Below, piece after piece: positions 35,036 to 44,662 of a stretch of DNA of 64,000 nt. Under the pieces are notes generated by a model. The model had not been told where the DNA came from. It ran no database searches and saw only the letters and a list, made by a program, of their open reading frames with translations. The stretch is from Hyphomicrobiales bacterium. Its GTDB lineage: Bacteria > Pseudomonadota > Alphaproteobacteria > Rhizobiales > Rhizobiaceae. The position numbers and the translations under genes are program-made. Each line of letters begins with the position of its first letter. Within the stretch, counting starts at the first letter, position 1. The DNA lies in NCBI GenBank assembly GCA_900465665.1, contig UBJO01000001.1:55372-119371 (forward strand), written 5' to 3'.

Positions 35036-36661
35036 TTAGCTGAGAATGAGGTCGGCGGCTTTTCCGGCGGCGGCGAGAACGGCCGCGTTGGTGTTGCCGC
35101 TGACAATGGTAGGCATCAGGGAGGCATCGACGACGCGAAGGCCGCGCGTGCCGCGGACCCGCAACTGCGTATCGAGCACGGCCTCCGGATCGTTGTCCGC
35201 ACCCATCTTGCAGGTTCCAACCGGGTGGTAACCGGTCTTGACGGTGCGTTTGCAATGGGCGGCGATTGCCTCGTCGCTGGTAACGTCGGGGCCGGGAAAG
35301 ATTTCCTTGTCGATCAATTCCTTCATCGGCGATGCATCGAGCACCGTGCGGGCAAAGCGGAAGCTCGCCATCGTCAGCCTCAGATCGTCGGGATGCGCGA
35401 AAATCTGTGTATCCACGATTGGGTTGGCGAACGGGTCGCTTGAGGCCAGCGTGACGGAACCCCGCGCCTTGGGACGCAGCAGCAGCGAGTTGATCGTCAC
35501 CCCGTCGCCCGGATCGGTGCCCATCACATCGCGATCGAGGTAGACTGTCGGCACACAGAACATCTGGATGGTCGGCCGCTCGTTGTTGCCATCGGGATCG
35601 TAAAAGGCGCAGGTCTCGACACCCGTGGTGGACACCGGGCCTGACTTGAACATCAGATACTGCAGCCCGGCCTTGATCATCGGCCAGCCGCGATCCTGAC
35701 CCCAATAGCCGAACGATCCCGTGGTGGTCGCGACGACGGGGCACTCATAGTGATCCTGCAGGTTCTTGCCGACGCCTGACAGCGCGACCGTCGTCTTCAG
35801 ACCATGGCGCCTCAGTTCGTCTTCGGGGCCGATGCCCGAGAGCATCATCAGTTTGGGCGTCTGGTAGGCGCCAGCCGCCAGGATAACCTCATTGCCGGCC
35901 TCAGCATGCTTCGGCGTACCGTTCTGCATGTAGCGCACGCCGATGACCCGATCGCCATCCATATCAAGCGAGGTGACGGTAGCGCCGGTTTCGATCGTCA
36001 GAAGCGGATCGCTCATCACAGGTGCCAGGAAGGCATCGACGGCACTCGAGCGCTTGCGCGTCTTCCAGTCGATCGTGTGCTGCATGAAGCCGACGCCGAA
36101 CTGATGGGCGCCGTTGAAATCCGGATTATAGGGAATGCCCATGCCCTGCAGCGTCTTCACATAGGTCCGCGTCATCGGGCTGGTGTGACCGAGATGCGAG
36201 ATCTTCAGCGGACCGCCGACGCCGTGAAACTCGCCGGCGAGATGGTCGTTGTCCTCCTGCGCCTTGAAATAGGGCAGCAGGTCCCGGTACGACCATGCAT
36301 CGTCGTTCGATCCCTCAGGCGTCGAAAGCTGGTTCCACAGATCGAAATCAGCCGCCTGCCCGCGCATGTAGACCATGGCGTTGACCGTGCTGCCGCCGCC
36401 CAGAACCTTGCCCTGCGGCACGATCGGCCCGCGTCCGTCGAGCTGCGGCTGCGGCTTCGTCTGGTGCATGGCGAGATACGTGTCCTTGGCGAGGAACTTC
36501 ATGTAGCCGGCGGGGAAATGCATGATCGGGTTTGCCTTGGCCGGACCCCGCTCCAGCATGAGAACCTTCGCCTTCCCCTCTCGCACCAATTTGGCCGCGA
36601 CCACGCAGGCGGAGCTTCCGCCGCCAATGATGATGTAGTCATAACGGTCTTTCGCGGACAT
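35036..36661 (-). CDS. GMC-family FAD oxidoreductase (choline dehydrogenase-like)
   Basis: The 541-aa product has the N-terminal FAD-binding dinucleotide fold ([17 protein letters not shown], with Ser-Ser-Ala where the family often has Ser-Ala-Gly), the GMC signature around [18 protein letters not shown], and the C-terminal catalytic histidine region [14 protein letters not shown] enzymes oxidise alcohols or sugars with FAD. Within this operon it could oxidise a sugar, sugar alcohol or glycoside alongside or instead of the SDR. Which electron acceptor it uses is not visible; no signal peptide is present. Confidence 0.88.
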   Translation of the reverse strand: MSAKDRYDYIIIGGGSSACVVAAKLVREGKAKVLMLERGPAKANPIMHFPAGYMKFLAKDTYLAMHQTKPQPQLDGRGPIVPQGKVLGGGSTVNAMVYMRGQAADFDLWNQLSTPEGSNDDAWSYRDLLPYFKAQEDNDHLAGEFHGVGGPLKISHLGHTSPMTRTYVKTLQGMGIPYNPDFNGAHQFGVGFMQHTIDWKTRKRSSAVDAFLAPVMSDPLLTIETGATVTSLDMDGDRVIGVRYMQNGTPKHAEAGNEVILAAGAYQTPKLMMLSGIGPEDELRRHGLKTTVALSGVGKNLQDHYECPVVATTTGSFGYWGQDRGWPMIKAGLQYLMFKSGPVSTTGVETCAFYDPDGNNERPTIQMFCVPTVYLDRDVMGTDPGDGVTINSLLLRPKARGSVTLASSDPFANPIVDTQIFAHPDDLRLTMASFRFARTVLDASPMKELIDKEIFPGPDVTSDEAIAAHCKRTVKTGYHPVGTCKMGADNDPEAVLDTQLRVRGTRGLRVVDASLMPTIVSGNTNAAVLAAAGKAADLILS

Positions 36662-36685
36662 TCACCAACTCCGGTCTGTGTATTC

Positions 36686-37576
36686 TCAAATGGCCTCGGG
36701 CCGCAGCCGAACGCTGCCCGAAAGGCTTTCATGCGGCGCCAGCACCTTCAGATCGCCGAGACCGGCGAGGTGATGGCCATCGGCCAGGTGCGTCATCGGC
36801 TCGAAGCAGAAATAGTCGCGCTTGAAGCTCGGATCGAAGCCCGTGTCGGACACGAAGACGAAGGCGTGCTTGAAGACGGGATCGGCCTCAAGCCTCAATG
36901 CGGTCTGCCGCTCGGGCCAGACTATCCTCGCCTTGCCGTCCCAGCCTTCGAAGCCGTTATTGACCCAGCGGTGCGGCAGTTCGGCCGGCGCGCTGAAGTC
37001 GAGATCACCGGGAATATCCGTCTGCTCGCCCGGCAGCCAGCCCTCGACCTCGGTCCAGAATTTCTGCGACCGCGCCTGCAACGTCGTCTGCGGCGTCATT
37101 GGAAAATAGGGATGCCAGCCGAGACCGAAGGGCATCGCCTTGTCCCTACGATTTTCGACGGTGAGCGTCATCGTCAGGCCGGACGCGTCGAGAGCGAAGC
37201 GCTGGCTTGCGCGGTAGACGTAAGGCGTGTTGCCACCGCTATGAGTAAAGCTCATCTCGACCAGGTCATCAGCTTTCTGGTCGATCGTCCAATCGGCCTG
37301 CCAACCCTCGCCGTGGAGATAATGCTTGTCCCATTCTGTGTTCGGTTCGAACCGGTAGTCCGCGCCTTCGAAGGAGAAGCGGTTGTCCCGAACGCGGTTG
37401 CCGAAGGGGACGAGCGTATAGCAGGACGACGAAAGTGCGTCCGCCTCGACCGACGGCGCCGGGCGCAGCAGCGGCACGCTTTCGTCCTGCGTCTCTTTCC
37501 AGAAGCCCAGGACCAGGCCTCCCTTTGAGGATACGCGAAGCGAAAGCGATCCGGATTTCAGATCGAGCACGGTCAT
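36686..37576 (-). CDS. Aldose 1-epimerase family protein
   Basis: The 296-aa product is a galactose-mutarotase-fold protein, with the NRVRDNRFSFEG and HYLHGEGWQADW segments and the conserved GLGWHPYFP motif holding an active-site His. It interconverts alpha and beta sugar anomers so that a C1 dehydrogenase can act. The true start is ATG 37576, five bases before the end of the permease gene; the much longer upstream frame runs through the permease and is low-complexity. It fits an oxidative aldose route in this operon. Confidence 0.86.
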   Translation of the reverse strand: MTVLDLKSGSLSLRVSSKGGLVLGFWKETQDESVPLLRPAPSVEADALSSSCYTLVPFGNRVRDNRFSFEGADYRFEPNTEWDKHYLHGEGWQADWTIDQKADDLVEMSFTHSGGNTPYVYRASQRFALDASGLTMTLTVENRRDKAMPFGLGWHPYFPMTPQTTLQARSQKFWTEVEGWLPGEQTDIPGDLDFSAPAELPHRWVNNGFEGWDGKARIVWPERQTALRLEADPVFKHAFVFVSDTGFDPSFKRDYFCFEPMTHLADGHHLAGLGDLKVLAPHESLSGSVRLRPEAI

Positions 37577-37580
37577 CGCA

Positions 37581-38582
37581 TCAGCCCTTGTGGCGCGACA
37601 TGCTGCGCTTGATCGCCTGGATGTTGGCGAGGACAGCGATGACGATGATGAGACCGCGCACGACCTGCTGGAAGAACGGGTTGATGCCGAGCAGGACGAG
37701 ACCGTTTCCGATGAGCGTGATGACCAGAACGCCGAGCAGCGTGCCAAGCATGGAGCCCCGGCCGCCGGAGAGCGACGTGCCGCCAACGACGACGGCCGCG
37801 ATGACATCGAACTCAAGCCCGTTTGCCGCGGTGGCGTTCCCCGAGCCCAGACGGGAGACGAGCAGGATGCCTGAGATCGCGGCCATGGCGCCGGCGATCG
37901 CAAACAGCGCCACGCGGATTTTCGAGACGCTGATGCCGCTCAGAAATGCCGCATGCGCGTTGCCGCCGATGGCAAAGACCGAACGTCCGAAGGCGGTCTT
38001 GCGGCTGACGAAGGCGAAGATCGCGAAGAAAATCAGCATGATGATCGCCGCCGGCGGGACGCCGAGCACGGAGCGATCGAGCGCATCGAGCGTATCGTTG
38101 CGGCCGATCGAGACGGGAAGCGCGTCGGTCACGAACAGCGCCGTTCCGCGAAGCGCGCTCCAGAGACCAAGCGTCGCGACGAAGGAGGGCACGTCGAAAT
38201 AGGCGCGCAGGGCGCCGGCAATCGAGCCGAGCAGCGCGCCGATGACGATCGACAGCGCGAAGGCCACCGGCGTCGGCATACCCAATTGCAAGAGGAAGGC
38301 AAGGACCACCGAGATGAACGCCACCATCGGCCCGACGCTGACATCGATCTCGCCGGCGATGATGATCAAGGTCGCCGCCCAGGCAGCGATGCCGATCGTG
38401 GCCGCGTCGCGCAGGATGTTGATCTGGTTGTTGAACGACAGGAAGCCGTTGGCTGTCGATGTGAAAACCACATAGAGAACGACGATGGCGACGAAGAGGC
38501 TTAGCTCGTTCATATGCTGGGAAAAGCTGAAGCCCGACTTCTTAGCTGATGATGCTGACGTTGCAGCCTGGTCGAGTGACAT
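37581..38582 (-). CDS. Sugar ABC transporter permease
   Basis: The 333-aa product has a polar N-terminus (about 25 residues) and nine or ten helices of the BPD_transp_2 family, with the GEIDVSVGPMVAF motif and the AVVVGGTSLSGGRGS loop. ATG 38582 is 11 bp after the ATPase stop. With the ATPase and binding protein it forms a CUT2 importer, probably for galactose or a galactoside-like sugar. Confidence 0.92.
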   Translation of the reverse strand: MSLDQAATSASSAKKSGFSFSQHMNELSLFVAIVVLYVVFTSTANGFLSFNNQINILRDAATIGIAAWAATLIIIAGEIDVSVGPMVAFISVVLAFLLQLGMPTPVAFALSIVIGALLGSIAGALRAYFDVPSFVATLGLWSALRGTALFVTDALPVSIGRNDTLDALDRSVLGVPPAAIIMLIFFAIFAFVSRKTAFGRSVFAIGGNAHAAFLSGISVSKIRVALFAIAGAMAAISGILLVSRLGSGNATAANGLEFDVIAAVVVGGTSLSGGRGSMLGTLLGVLVITLIGNGLVLLGINPFFQQVVRGLIIVIAVLANIQAIKRSMSRHKG

Positions 38583-38593
38583 CGCGTCTCTCC

Positions 38594-40120
38594 TCAATGT
38601 CCGGCGATGCAGGCAGCCATCAAGGCGTCCTGATCGATGTTTGGTGATTTGAATTCTTCGCAGAGCGTTCCGTCCCGCAAGACCAGCACGCGGTCGCAAA
38701 CCAGCGGCAGTTCCTCGATCTCGCTGGAAACGAAGATGACGCTGCGCCCTTCGGCCGCCAGCTGCCGGATGATGGCATAGATCTGCGCCTTGGCTTCCAC
38801 ATCGACGCCCCTTGTCGGCTCGTCGAGCAGGAGAATGCGGCTGTCGGCATAGACCCAGCGGCCGATGACGACCTTCTGCTGGTTGCCACCGGACAGCGTG
38901 CCGATCGGCGTGTCGGTGCGTGCCGTCTTGACGTGCAGACGTTCAATGACCTTGCGCGTCGCTTCGGCCATCATCTTGGCGCAGAGAACGCCGCTCTTGC
39001 TGACGCCGGAAAAGTTCGTCGCAAGCGTGTTTTCATCGACGCCGAGAAGCGGGACGATGCCTTCTTCCTTGCGGCTCTCCGGTGTATAGCCGAAACCGCG
39101 CGACAGCATGCGCTTGTAGTGTCCGGGCCGGACTGACTTACCATCGACAAGCACCTCGCCCTGATCCTGGCGCCTGACACCCATGATCGCCTGCAGCAAC
39201 TCTGTGCGGCCTGCACCTAACAACCCAGCGATGCCAAGAACCTCGCCGGCCTTCAGATGAAACGAGACCGAACTGAGCTTCGGCGCCAGCGCGAGGTCGC
39301 GGACCTCGAGCACTGTCCTCTCCTGGCTTCTGTTTTCCAGGGCCGCGGCCTGCGATCCTTCCGAGCCCAGCATGAGCCGGACGATCTCGCGCGTATCGGC
39401 GCCCTTGACGTCAACGGTGTCGATGATGCGTCCGTCGCGCATGACGGTAGCACAATGCGCGATCTGGCGGATTTCGTTCATCCGGTGGCTGACATAGATG
39501 ACGGCGATGCCCTCGGACGCGATGCGTGTCACGGCGGCCATGACCTTCCCAGCCTCGGCGGCGGCAAGCGAACTTGTCGGCTCGTCGAGAATGACGAGCT
39601 TCGGCTTTCCAAGCAGAACGCGCGCGATCTCGAGCAGCTGACGTTCGGCGGGGCTCAGGCTTGCCACCAGCGTGTTGGGCGCGCGGTCGAGACCGAGCCG
39701 GCCCATCGCTTCGGACGCCTGCGCCTCCATCTCGGCATACTGGATAACACCACCCTTTCGCGGCCAGCGTCCAAGAAACAGGTTTTCGGCGAGCGTCATG
39801 CCCGGAACAAGGCTGAGTTCCTGGTAGACGACACGAACGCCCTTATCGAAGGCGTCCTGCGCACGGCCGGAGCCAGAGTGGCGCAGTTCCTCGCCATCGA
39901 CCTCGACGATACCGCTATCTGGAATTTCCGCACCGGTCAGCATGCGGATCAGCGTCGACTTGCCCGCGCCGTTCTTGCCCAGTAGCGCCCTCACCTCACC
40001 GCCGGCAACCTCGAATGTCGCGTTGTCGAGCGCGAGTACGCCGGGGTAGCGGCGCGTGCATCCCTTGATGGATGCGATCGGGCGGTGAGCGAGGTTGGGC
40101 ACAACTGATCTCTGTGTCAT
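38594..40120 (-). CDS. Sugar ABC transporter ATP-binding protein (two NBDs)
   Basis: The 508-aa product is an RbsA/MglA-type ATPase with two domains. The first has Walker A GKNGAGKST and a LSPAERQLLEIARVL signature. The second has the degenerate GLLGAGRTE Walker A and an LSGGNQQKVVIGRW signature. The start at 40120 is favoured by GGAAAG just before it over the ATG four codons upstream. It lies between the binding-protein gene and the permease gene. Confidence 0.93.
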   Translation of the reverse strand: MTQRSVVPNLAHRPIASIKGCTRRYPGVLALDNATFEVAGGEVRALLGKNGAGKSTLIRMLTGAEIPDSGIVEVDGEELRHSGSGRAQDAFDKGVRVVYQELSLVPGMTLAENLFLGRWPRKGGVIQYAEMEAQASEAMGRLGLDRAPNTLVASLSPAERQLLEIARVLLGKPKLVILDEPTSSLAAAEAGKVMAAVTRIASEGIAVIYVSHRMNEIRQIAHCATVMRDGRIIDTVDVKGADTREIVRLMLGSEGSQAAALENRSQERTVLEVRDLALAPKLSSVSFHLKAGEVLGIAGLLGAGRTELLQAIMGVRRQDQGEVLVDGKSVRPGHYKRMLSRGFGYTPESRKEEGIVPLLGVDENTLATNFSGVSKSGVLCAKMMAEATRKVIERLHVKTARTDTPIGTLSGGNQQKVVIGRWVYADSRILLLDEPTRGVDVEAKAQIYAIIRQLAAEGRSVIFVSSEIEELPLVCDRVLVLRDGTLCEEFKSPNIDQDALMAACIAGH

Positions 40121-40143
40121 GAAACTTTCCATCGATGAAAGAT

Positions 40144-40163
40144 GCCGCCAGTTGCCTGGCGGC
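40144..40163 (-). other. Hairpin after binding-protein gene
   Basis: GCCGCCAG (40144-40151) and CTGGCGGC (40156-40163) form a perfect 8-bp stem with loop TTGC in the 75-bp gap between the binding-protein stop and the ATPase start. There is no T-tract. It is probably an mRNA-stabilising or partial-termination element. Confidence 0.6.
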
Positions 40164-40195
40164 CTCGATTGTCGTGAAACTCAGGCCCCTGGGCC

Positions 40196-41176
40196 TCACG
40201 GAATACCGTCGGCGTGCGCCTTCAGCCAAGCCTTGCCGTCTTCGGAAGACTTGTAAACGTCGATGTCGTATGGAACCTTGATGTCGGCAGGCGCCTGGCC
40301 ATCGACGGATTTGATCGCCTGGGCGAGCGCCAGCTTGCCGAGGCCCTGGCCCGAGATGTCGACGACGGCCTTGATGACGGTGAAGTCGGAGAGCTCCTGG
40401 GCGATCTCGGTCGTCATGTCGCCGCCGAAAACCACCACCTGGCCGGTTTTGCCCTGGCTCTTGACGGCACGCGCCGCACCAAGCGTCGCGCCGCCGGCTT
40501 CGCCGAAGAAGGCATCGATGTCAGGGTTCGACGACAGCATGGTGCTGGCCACCGAAACCGCCTTGTCGAGGATGGCACCTTCCTGGTTGGCAACGATCTG
40601 CGCACCCGGCACCTTGGCCTTCAGCGCTTCCTCGAAGCCCTTGCGGCGGGTCACGCAGACCTCGACGAATTCGCAGTTCAGAACCGCGATCTTCGGCGCA
40701 TCCTTCTTCTCGGCGATGAAATAATCGGAAGCGGCCTTGCCGAGCTTGTGGCCGAAATCATAGGGATCGCCGACGGCATAGGCAGAGATGTATTCCTTCA
40801 TGTCGGCGTCGTTCAGGCAGGTATTGTAGCAGACGACGGGGATGCCCGCGTCATGAGCCCGGCGGATGGCGCGCGAGGAACCGTCGGCCGAAACCGGGGA
40901 AACGATGATCGCTTGAACGCCGGAAGAGATGAGGGAATCGATGAAGGATGATTCCTTGCTGGCGTCGCCCTGCGCATTGGTTTCGATGACATCGAGCTTG
41001 CGGCCGGCTTCGTTGGCCCCCGTCTGAATGCCCTTGCGGACGCCGGCATAGAAACCCTGGGCATCCATGTAGATCGCGCCGACCTTCAAGTCTTTGTCCT
41101 GCGCGAAAGCGGGCGACAGCCCGGCTGCTGCTAGTGTTCCAAGTGCCAGCATGGCGGCGCGCGTAATGAGCTTCAT
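40196..41176 (-). CDS. Sugar ABC transporter substrate-binding protein
   Basis: The 326-aa product is a Peripla_BP_4 binding protein with a signal peptide ending SPAFAQ (residue 26). The mature protein starts LKVGAIYMDAQGFYAGVRKG, and there is an odd cluster of cysteines (CYNTCLND and NCEFVEVC) that could form two disulfides in the periplasm. It is the first gene of the operon, divergent from the GntR regulator. The operon enzymes suggest galactose or a galactose-containing ligand; the binding site itself was not resolved. Confidence 0.9.
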   Translation of the reverse strand: MKLITRAAMLALGTLAAAGLSPAFAQDKDLKVGAIYMDAQGFYAGVRKGIQTGANEAGRKLDVIETNAQGDASKESSFIDSLISSGVQAIIVSPVSADGSSRAIRRAHDAGIPVVCYNTCLNDADMKEYISAYAVGDPYDFGHKLGKAASDYFIAEKKDAPKIAVLNCEFVEVCVTRRKGFEEALKAKVPGAQIVANQEGAILDKAVSVASTMLSSNPDIDAFFGEAGGATLGAARAVKSQGKTGQVVVFGGDMTTEIAQELSDFTVIKAVVDISGQGLGKLALAQAIKSVDGQAPADIKVPYDIDVYKSSEDGKAWLKAHADGIP

Positions 41177-41251
41177 CGCTCCCTCCCTTGAGTTCTGATG
41201 GTGTCAGGAACGCGGACCTGCCCGGCTCCTCCAGCCGCACTCACCATATTC

Positions 41252-41264
41252 TTGGTCTTACCAA
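41252..41264. promoter_or_regulatory. TTGGTCTTACCAA, probable GntR/FCD operator
   Basis: TTGGT and ACCAA are perfect 5-base arms around CTT, matching the TNGTNNNACNA pattern of FadR-subfamily operators. The site lies in the 261-bp divergent region, about 75 bp upstream of the binding-protein start and 175 bp upstream of the GntR start. A nearby AT-rich stretch (41265-41300) is a likely promoter area. Confidence 0.6.
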
Positions 41265-41437
41265 TGTCAATATAAATAGGATTTATTTTTTATAAGATGT
41301 GTTTTTACGCACCGATCCTGTGCTAAAAGTTTTCAGACGGGGGACAGTTGCGCCTATAAATCGTATTTTTCGGCAACCCTGCTTGACTGGACTTTGGCCG
41401 ACAGCAAGCTGGGACCGATGGAATCGGAGACAAATCT

Positions 41438-42199
41438 GTGGCGATACCGCAAACGGACAGAAAATTGACAGAAGGTGGCGTTGAGATCGCCTCCCGGGGA
41501 AAGAGGTCTGTTCGCGAGTCTCTGCTGTCGCGTCTCGTCCACATGATCGTGGCAGGCGAATTCGCCGAGGGTTCGACGCTACCCAACGAGGCGGAGTTGA
41601 CCGAGCAATTCGCTGTCAGCCGCACGAGCCTGCGCGAATCCATGCAGTATCTGAGCGCGCTCGGCATGGTGCGCTCGCGGACCCGAGCCGGGACTATCGT
41701 GCTGCACCGAGAGAACTGGAACTACCTTGACCCGCTGGTGCTCGACGCAATGTTGGAGATCGGCGGAGACGAGGCATTTTACACCTCGCTGATCGATGCC
41801 CGCCAACTGCTCGAGCCGGCCGCCGCTGCCCATGCGGCGACGAAGGCAACCGCCAAGCAGCTCGCGCGGATCGCCCAGGCCTTCGAGGACATGGTCGATG
41901 CGAACGCGCGCGACAACGAGGAATGGAGCCGCGCGGACCTCGAATTCCATACGGCGATCATCAATGCCAGCGGCAACTGGGTCTTCCGCCAGTTCGCCAG
42001 TGCGATCCGCGCGGCCTTGCTGGCCAGCTTCCGGCTGACCAACCGCGCCAGCCAATCGCACGAGCAGGCGATCCAGAAGCACCAGGACGTGCTCGAGGCT
42101 ATACGGATGCGCAGTCCTGACGATGCACGCCGGGCGATGGAGACGCTGATTGGGGTCGCGCGCGCTGAAATCACCGAGGCTCTGAGGCGCCCTTCCTGA
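41438..42199 (+). CDS. GntR/FCD-family regulator (FadR subfamily)
   Basis: The 253-aa product has a GntR winged helix at about residues 24-92 (LPNEAELTEQFAVSRTSLRE) and an FCD domain with metal-binding Asp/His residues (LEFHTAIINASGN and the KHQDVLEAI motif). It starts at GTG 41438, after a weak GGAGA. Divergent from the ABC/mutarotase/dgoD operon with a FadR-type palindrome in between, it is probably a DgoR-like repressor responding to galactonate or a related acid. Confidence 0.91.
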   Translation: MAIPQTDRKLTEGGVEIASRGKRSVRESLLSRLVHMIVAGEFAEGSTLPNEAELTEQFAVSRTSLRESMQYLSALGMVRSRTRAGTIVLHRENWNYLDPLVLDAMLEIGGDEAFYTSLIDARQLLEPAAAAHAATKATAKQLARIAQAFEDMVDANARDNEEWSRADLEFHTAIINASGNWVFRQFASAIRAALLASFRLTNRASQSHEQAIQKHQDVLEAIRMRSPDDARRAMETLIGVARAEITEALRRPS

Positions 42200-42219
42200 A
42201 TAGGATCAGCAAGACGCGG

Positions 42220-43626
42220 TCAGGAGAGCGCGAAAATCTTGACCTCGCGACCAATGCCCTGAAGCTCGGCCATGCGTGACACCGAATGAACGCTCAACTT
42301 CCGCAACATTTCCAACACACGGCTGTCGTGCACCACGGCTTCCGTCGTCATGATGACATTCGGGTCGGCGAGGCCTTGGACGCGTGAGGCGATGTTAACC
42401 GTCTGCCCGAAATAATCCTGACGATCGTTCAGGTTGACCGCAAGGCATGAGCCCTCGTGGATGCCGATCTTCAAGAGAAGATCGTCGGCGCCGTGCTCGG
42501 CATTCAGGCGGAGCATGGCCTCGCGCATGCGCAGAGCCGCCGCCACCGCGCGATCGGGTGTCGGAAAGCTCGCCATGACAGCGTCGCCAATCGTCTTGAC
42601 CACCGCCCCTGTCTCGGAGGCGACGATCTCGTTGAGAACGCGGAAATGGGATCGTACGAGATCGAATGCGGCGATGTCGCCGACGGGCTCGTAAAGTGCC
42701 GTCGAGCCCTTCAGGTCGGTGAACAGGAAGGTCAAGCTGGTGATCTTCAAGCGCTGATCGACGTCGAGCGTGTCGGTTCTGTATATGTCGCGAAAACTCT
42801 GATTGGTCAGCAGGCGCTTGGCCGTCAGGAAAGGTCGCCTGCGTCCCAGGAGATCATGCAGTTCGTCCCCGGCGACACAGACATTCGGCACCACTTTGCG
42901 GTCAGCGTGGTTTTCAAGCGCCAGCCGGAGCAGGCCGGGACGCAGTGTAATCGTCTCATTGAGCGCGTGGCTCTGGGTGATGACCATCGACAACGACTGA
43001 CGCTCGGTGGTGGGCTCGCCCCGGACATCGATAAATTGCGCAGAGTGCGTGACAGCGTCGAAGATGATGACGAACTGAGCCGGCAACTGAAGCGAGACCA
43101 AGGCTTTTTCGCCAGGAGACAGATCGATCATCTCCAGTTGAATGAACGCGAACTTCGCTTCGAGATCATCAGGCAGATCAACGCCGGAACTGAAGAACAT
43201 CTGCCTGTAATATTCGAACGGCGGCAGGAGATCAGGATCATGCGCTGCGATGCGACGCACTCGGGGGTTCACGGTGAATGTCACCTCTACCATCTCGTCG
43301 AGCGTCGGCTCATAACCCGCGGCACACAACCCGCAGTGATAGACATCATGGACAACGCCCTTGAGGCTTGCTCCGGTGTCGAGAACTCCGCCACAGCCCG
43401 GGCAGAGCACGTTCCAAGTCATGTCGAACATGCCGAGCCGTGCGGCATGCAGAAACGCGGCGATCGTCCGCTCCTCGCCAAGTTGATGTCGACCAGCAAA
43501 GGCGAGCACATTGATACGGTTGAGATCGCGATCGATGCCACGCACGACGGCAGCTTCGATGCATTCGACAGCTTCTACGTCAGCCGCCTGTCGCAGGGCG
43601 GCAAATAGCGTCTCGACATCGCTCAT
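42220..43626 (-). CDS. Adenylate/guanylate cyclase with DUF5939-like N-terminus
   Basis: The 468-aa product ends in a class III cyclase domain (about residues 290-465) with the metal-binding TFLFTDLKGSTALY, TIGDAVMASF and DYFGQTVNIASRVQ motifs. In front is a long DUF5939-like region containing a putative zinc ribbon (CPGCGG and, about 20 residues later, CGLC). There are no membrane segments or signal. The start is uncertain: ATGs at 43626 and 43647 and a TTG at 43653 are in frame, none with a strong ribosome-binding site. It probably makes cAMP in response to an unknown cytosolic signal. Confidence 0.87.
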   Translation of the reverse strand: MSDVETLFAALRQAADVEAVECIEAAVVRGIDRDLNRINVLAFAGRHQLGEERTIAAFLHAARLGMFDMTWNVLCPGCGGVLDTGASLKGVVHDVYHCGLCAAGYEPTLDEMVEVTFTVNPRVRRIAAHDPDLLPPFEYYRQMFFSSGVDLPDDLEAKFAFIQLEMIDLSPGEKALVSLQLPAQFVIIFDAVTHSAQFIDVRGEPTTERQSLSMVITQSHALNETITLRPGLLRLALENHADRKVVPNVCVAGDELHDLLGRRRPFLTAKRLLTNQSFRDIYRTDTLDVDQRLKITSLTFLFTDLKGSTALYEPVGDIAAFDLVRSHFRVLNEIVASETGAVVKTIGDAVMASFPTPDRAVAAALRMREAMLRLNAEHGADDLLLKIGIHEGSCLAVNLNDRQDYFGQTVNIASRVQGLADPNVIMTTEAVVHDSRVLEMLRKLSVHSVSRMAELQGIGREVKIFALS

Positions 43627-43768
43627 GTGACCATTCGATACAAACATCGCCAATGGGTTATTATATCATGGCGACGTGCGGAATGCATGGGCAAGCACTC
43701 CCGGCACGACCGATAGACGCTTCCCCATGCACCTGATTACAGCACTTTATGATGCCGAGCTTCTGGCC

Positions 43769-44662
43769 TCACTTCGCGGCACTTGCCGCATAGATCTGAT
43801 CGATAGCTTCGTCCATACTTCGATCGAATTCAGCATCACTCATCGTCACACGCAGATCCTCCGCCAGTGCTCTAGAGAAACTTGCGATCATATCGTGGTT
43901 CTGGCTCAGCTTTTGGCAAGCCTCGGCCCTGCTGTAGCCACCCGACAGGGCGACGACGCGGATGACTGACCTATGGTTCACGAGCGGCTTGTAAAAGTCG
44001 TCGACGCTCGGCAGCGTAAGCTTTAGCATGACCTTCTGATCCACCGGCAAGGCGTCGAGCTCGCGCAGGATTTCTTCGCGCAGGATTACCTCCGCCTCGC
44101 GCTTGGTCGGGCTTTTGATCGAGACCTCAGGCTCGATGATCGGAACGAGGCCATGGCCAATGATGCGCTGCCCTACGGTAAACTGCTGATGCACCACAGC
44201 GGCGATGCCGGCTCGATTGGCGTGGGCTATCACCGAGCGCATCTTGGTGCCGAAGATACCCTTCTTGACCGCCCTTTCCAGCAACCCGTCCAGTTCCGGC
44301 ATCGGCTTCATGACCTGAACGCCGTTGACTTCAGCTGCCAGCCCCTTGTCGACCTTTAGGAACGGGACGACGCCACGGTCTTCCCAGAGAAACGCGGGAA
44401 CCGGCTTGCCCTCGGCATCTCCGTCCATGGTTCTTTCGAAGAGAATGGCGCCGATTACCTTGTCGCCCGAGAATGCCGGTGCGGTCATGATGCGAACGCG
44501 CATCTCGTGCACCAAGCGAAACATTTCATCTTCACTGCCGTAGTCGGCATCGGCAATGCCGTAGAGGCGCAAAGCGCCTGGCGTCGATCCGCCGCTCTGA
44601 TCAAGAGCGGCGATAAAACCCGCCTTCTCAGCCATCTGGGACATCATTTTTGCATCTGGCAT
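43769..44662 (-). CDS. Class I fructose-bisphosphate aldolase
   Basis: The 297-aa product is a Schiff-base aldolase of the bacterial class I type. It has AALDQSGGSTPGAL near residues 18-31, the IIEPEVSIKSP strand and KVMLKLTLPS, whose lysine is a candidate for the Schiff base. It cleaves fructose 1,6-bisphosphate to triose phosphates or works in the reverse direction in gluconeogenesis. GGGAGGAAACA fixes the start at 44662; the longer frame is chance. It stands alone, divergent from a small hydrophilic-protein gene, and could handle hexose phosphates from the sugar operons around it. Confidence 0.9.
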   Translation of the reverse strand: MPDAKMMSQMAEKAGFIAALDQSGGSTPGALRLYGIADADYGSEDEMFRLVHEMRVRIMTAPAFSGDKVIGAILFERTMDGDAEGKPVPAFLWEDRGVVPFLKVDKGLAAEVNGVQVMKPMPELDGLLERAVKKGIFGTKMRSVIAHANRAGIAAVVHQQFTVGQRIIGHGLVPIIEPEVSIKSPTKREAEVILREEILRELDALPVDQKVMLKLTLPSVDDFYKPLVNHRSVIRVVALSGGYSRAEACQKLSQNHDMIASFSRALAEDLRVTMSDAEFDRSMDEAIDQIYAASAAK

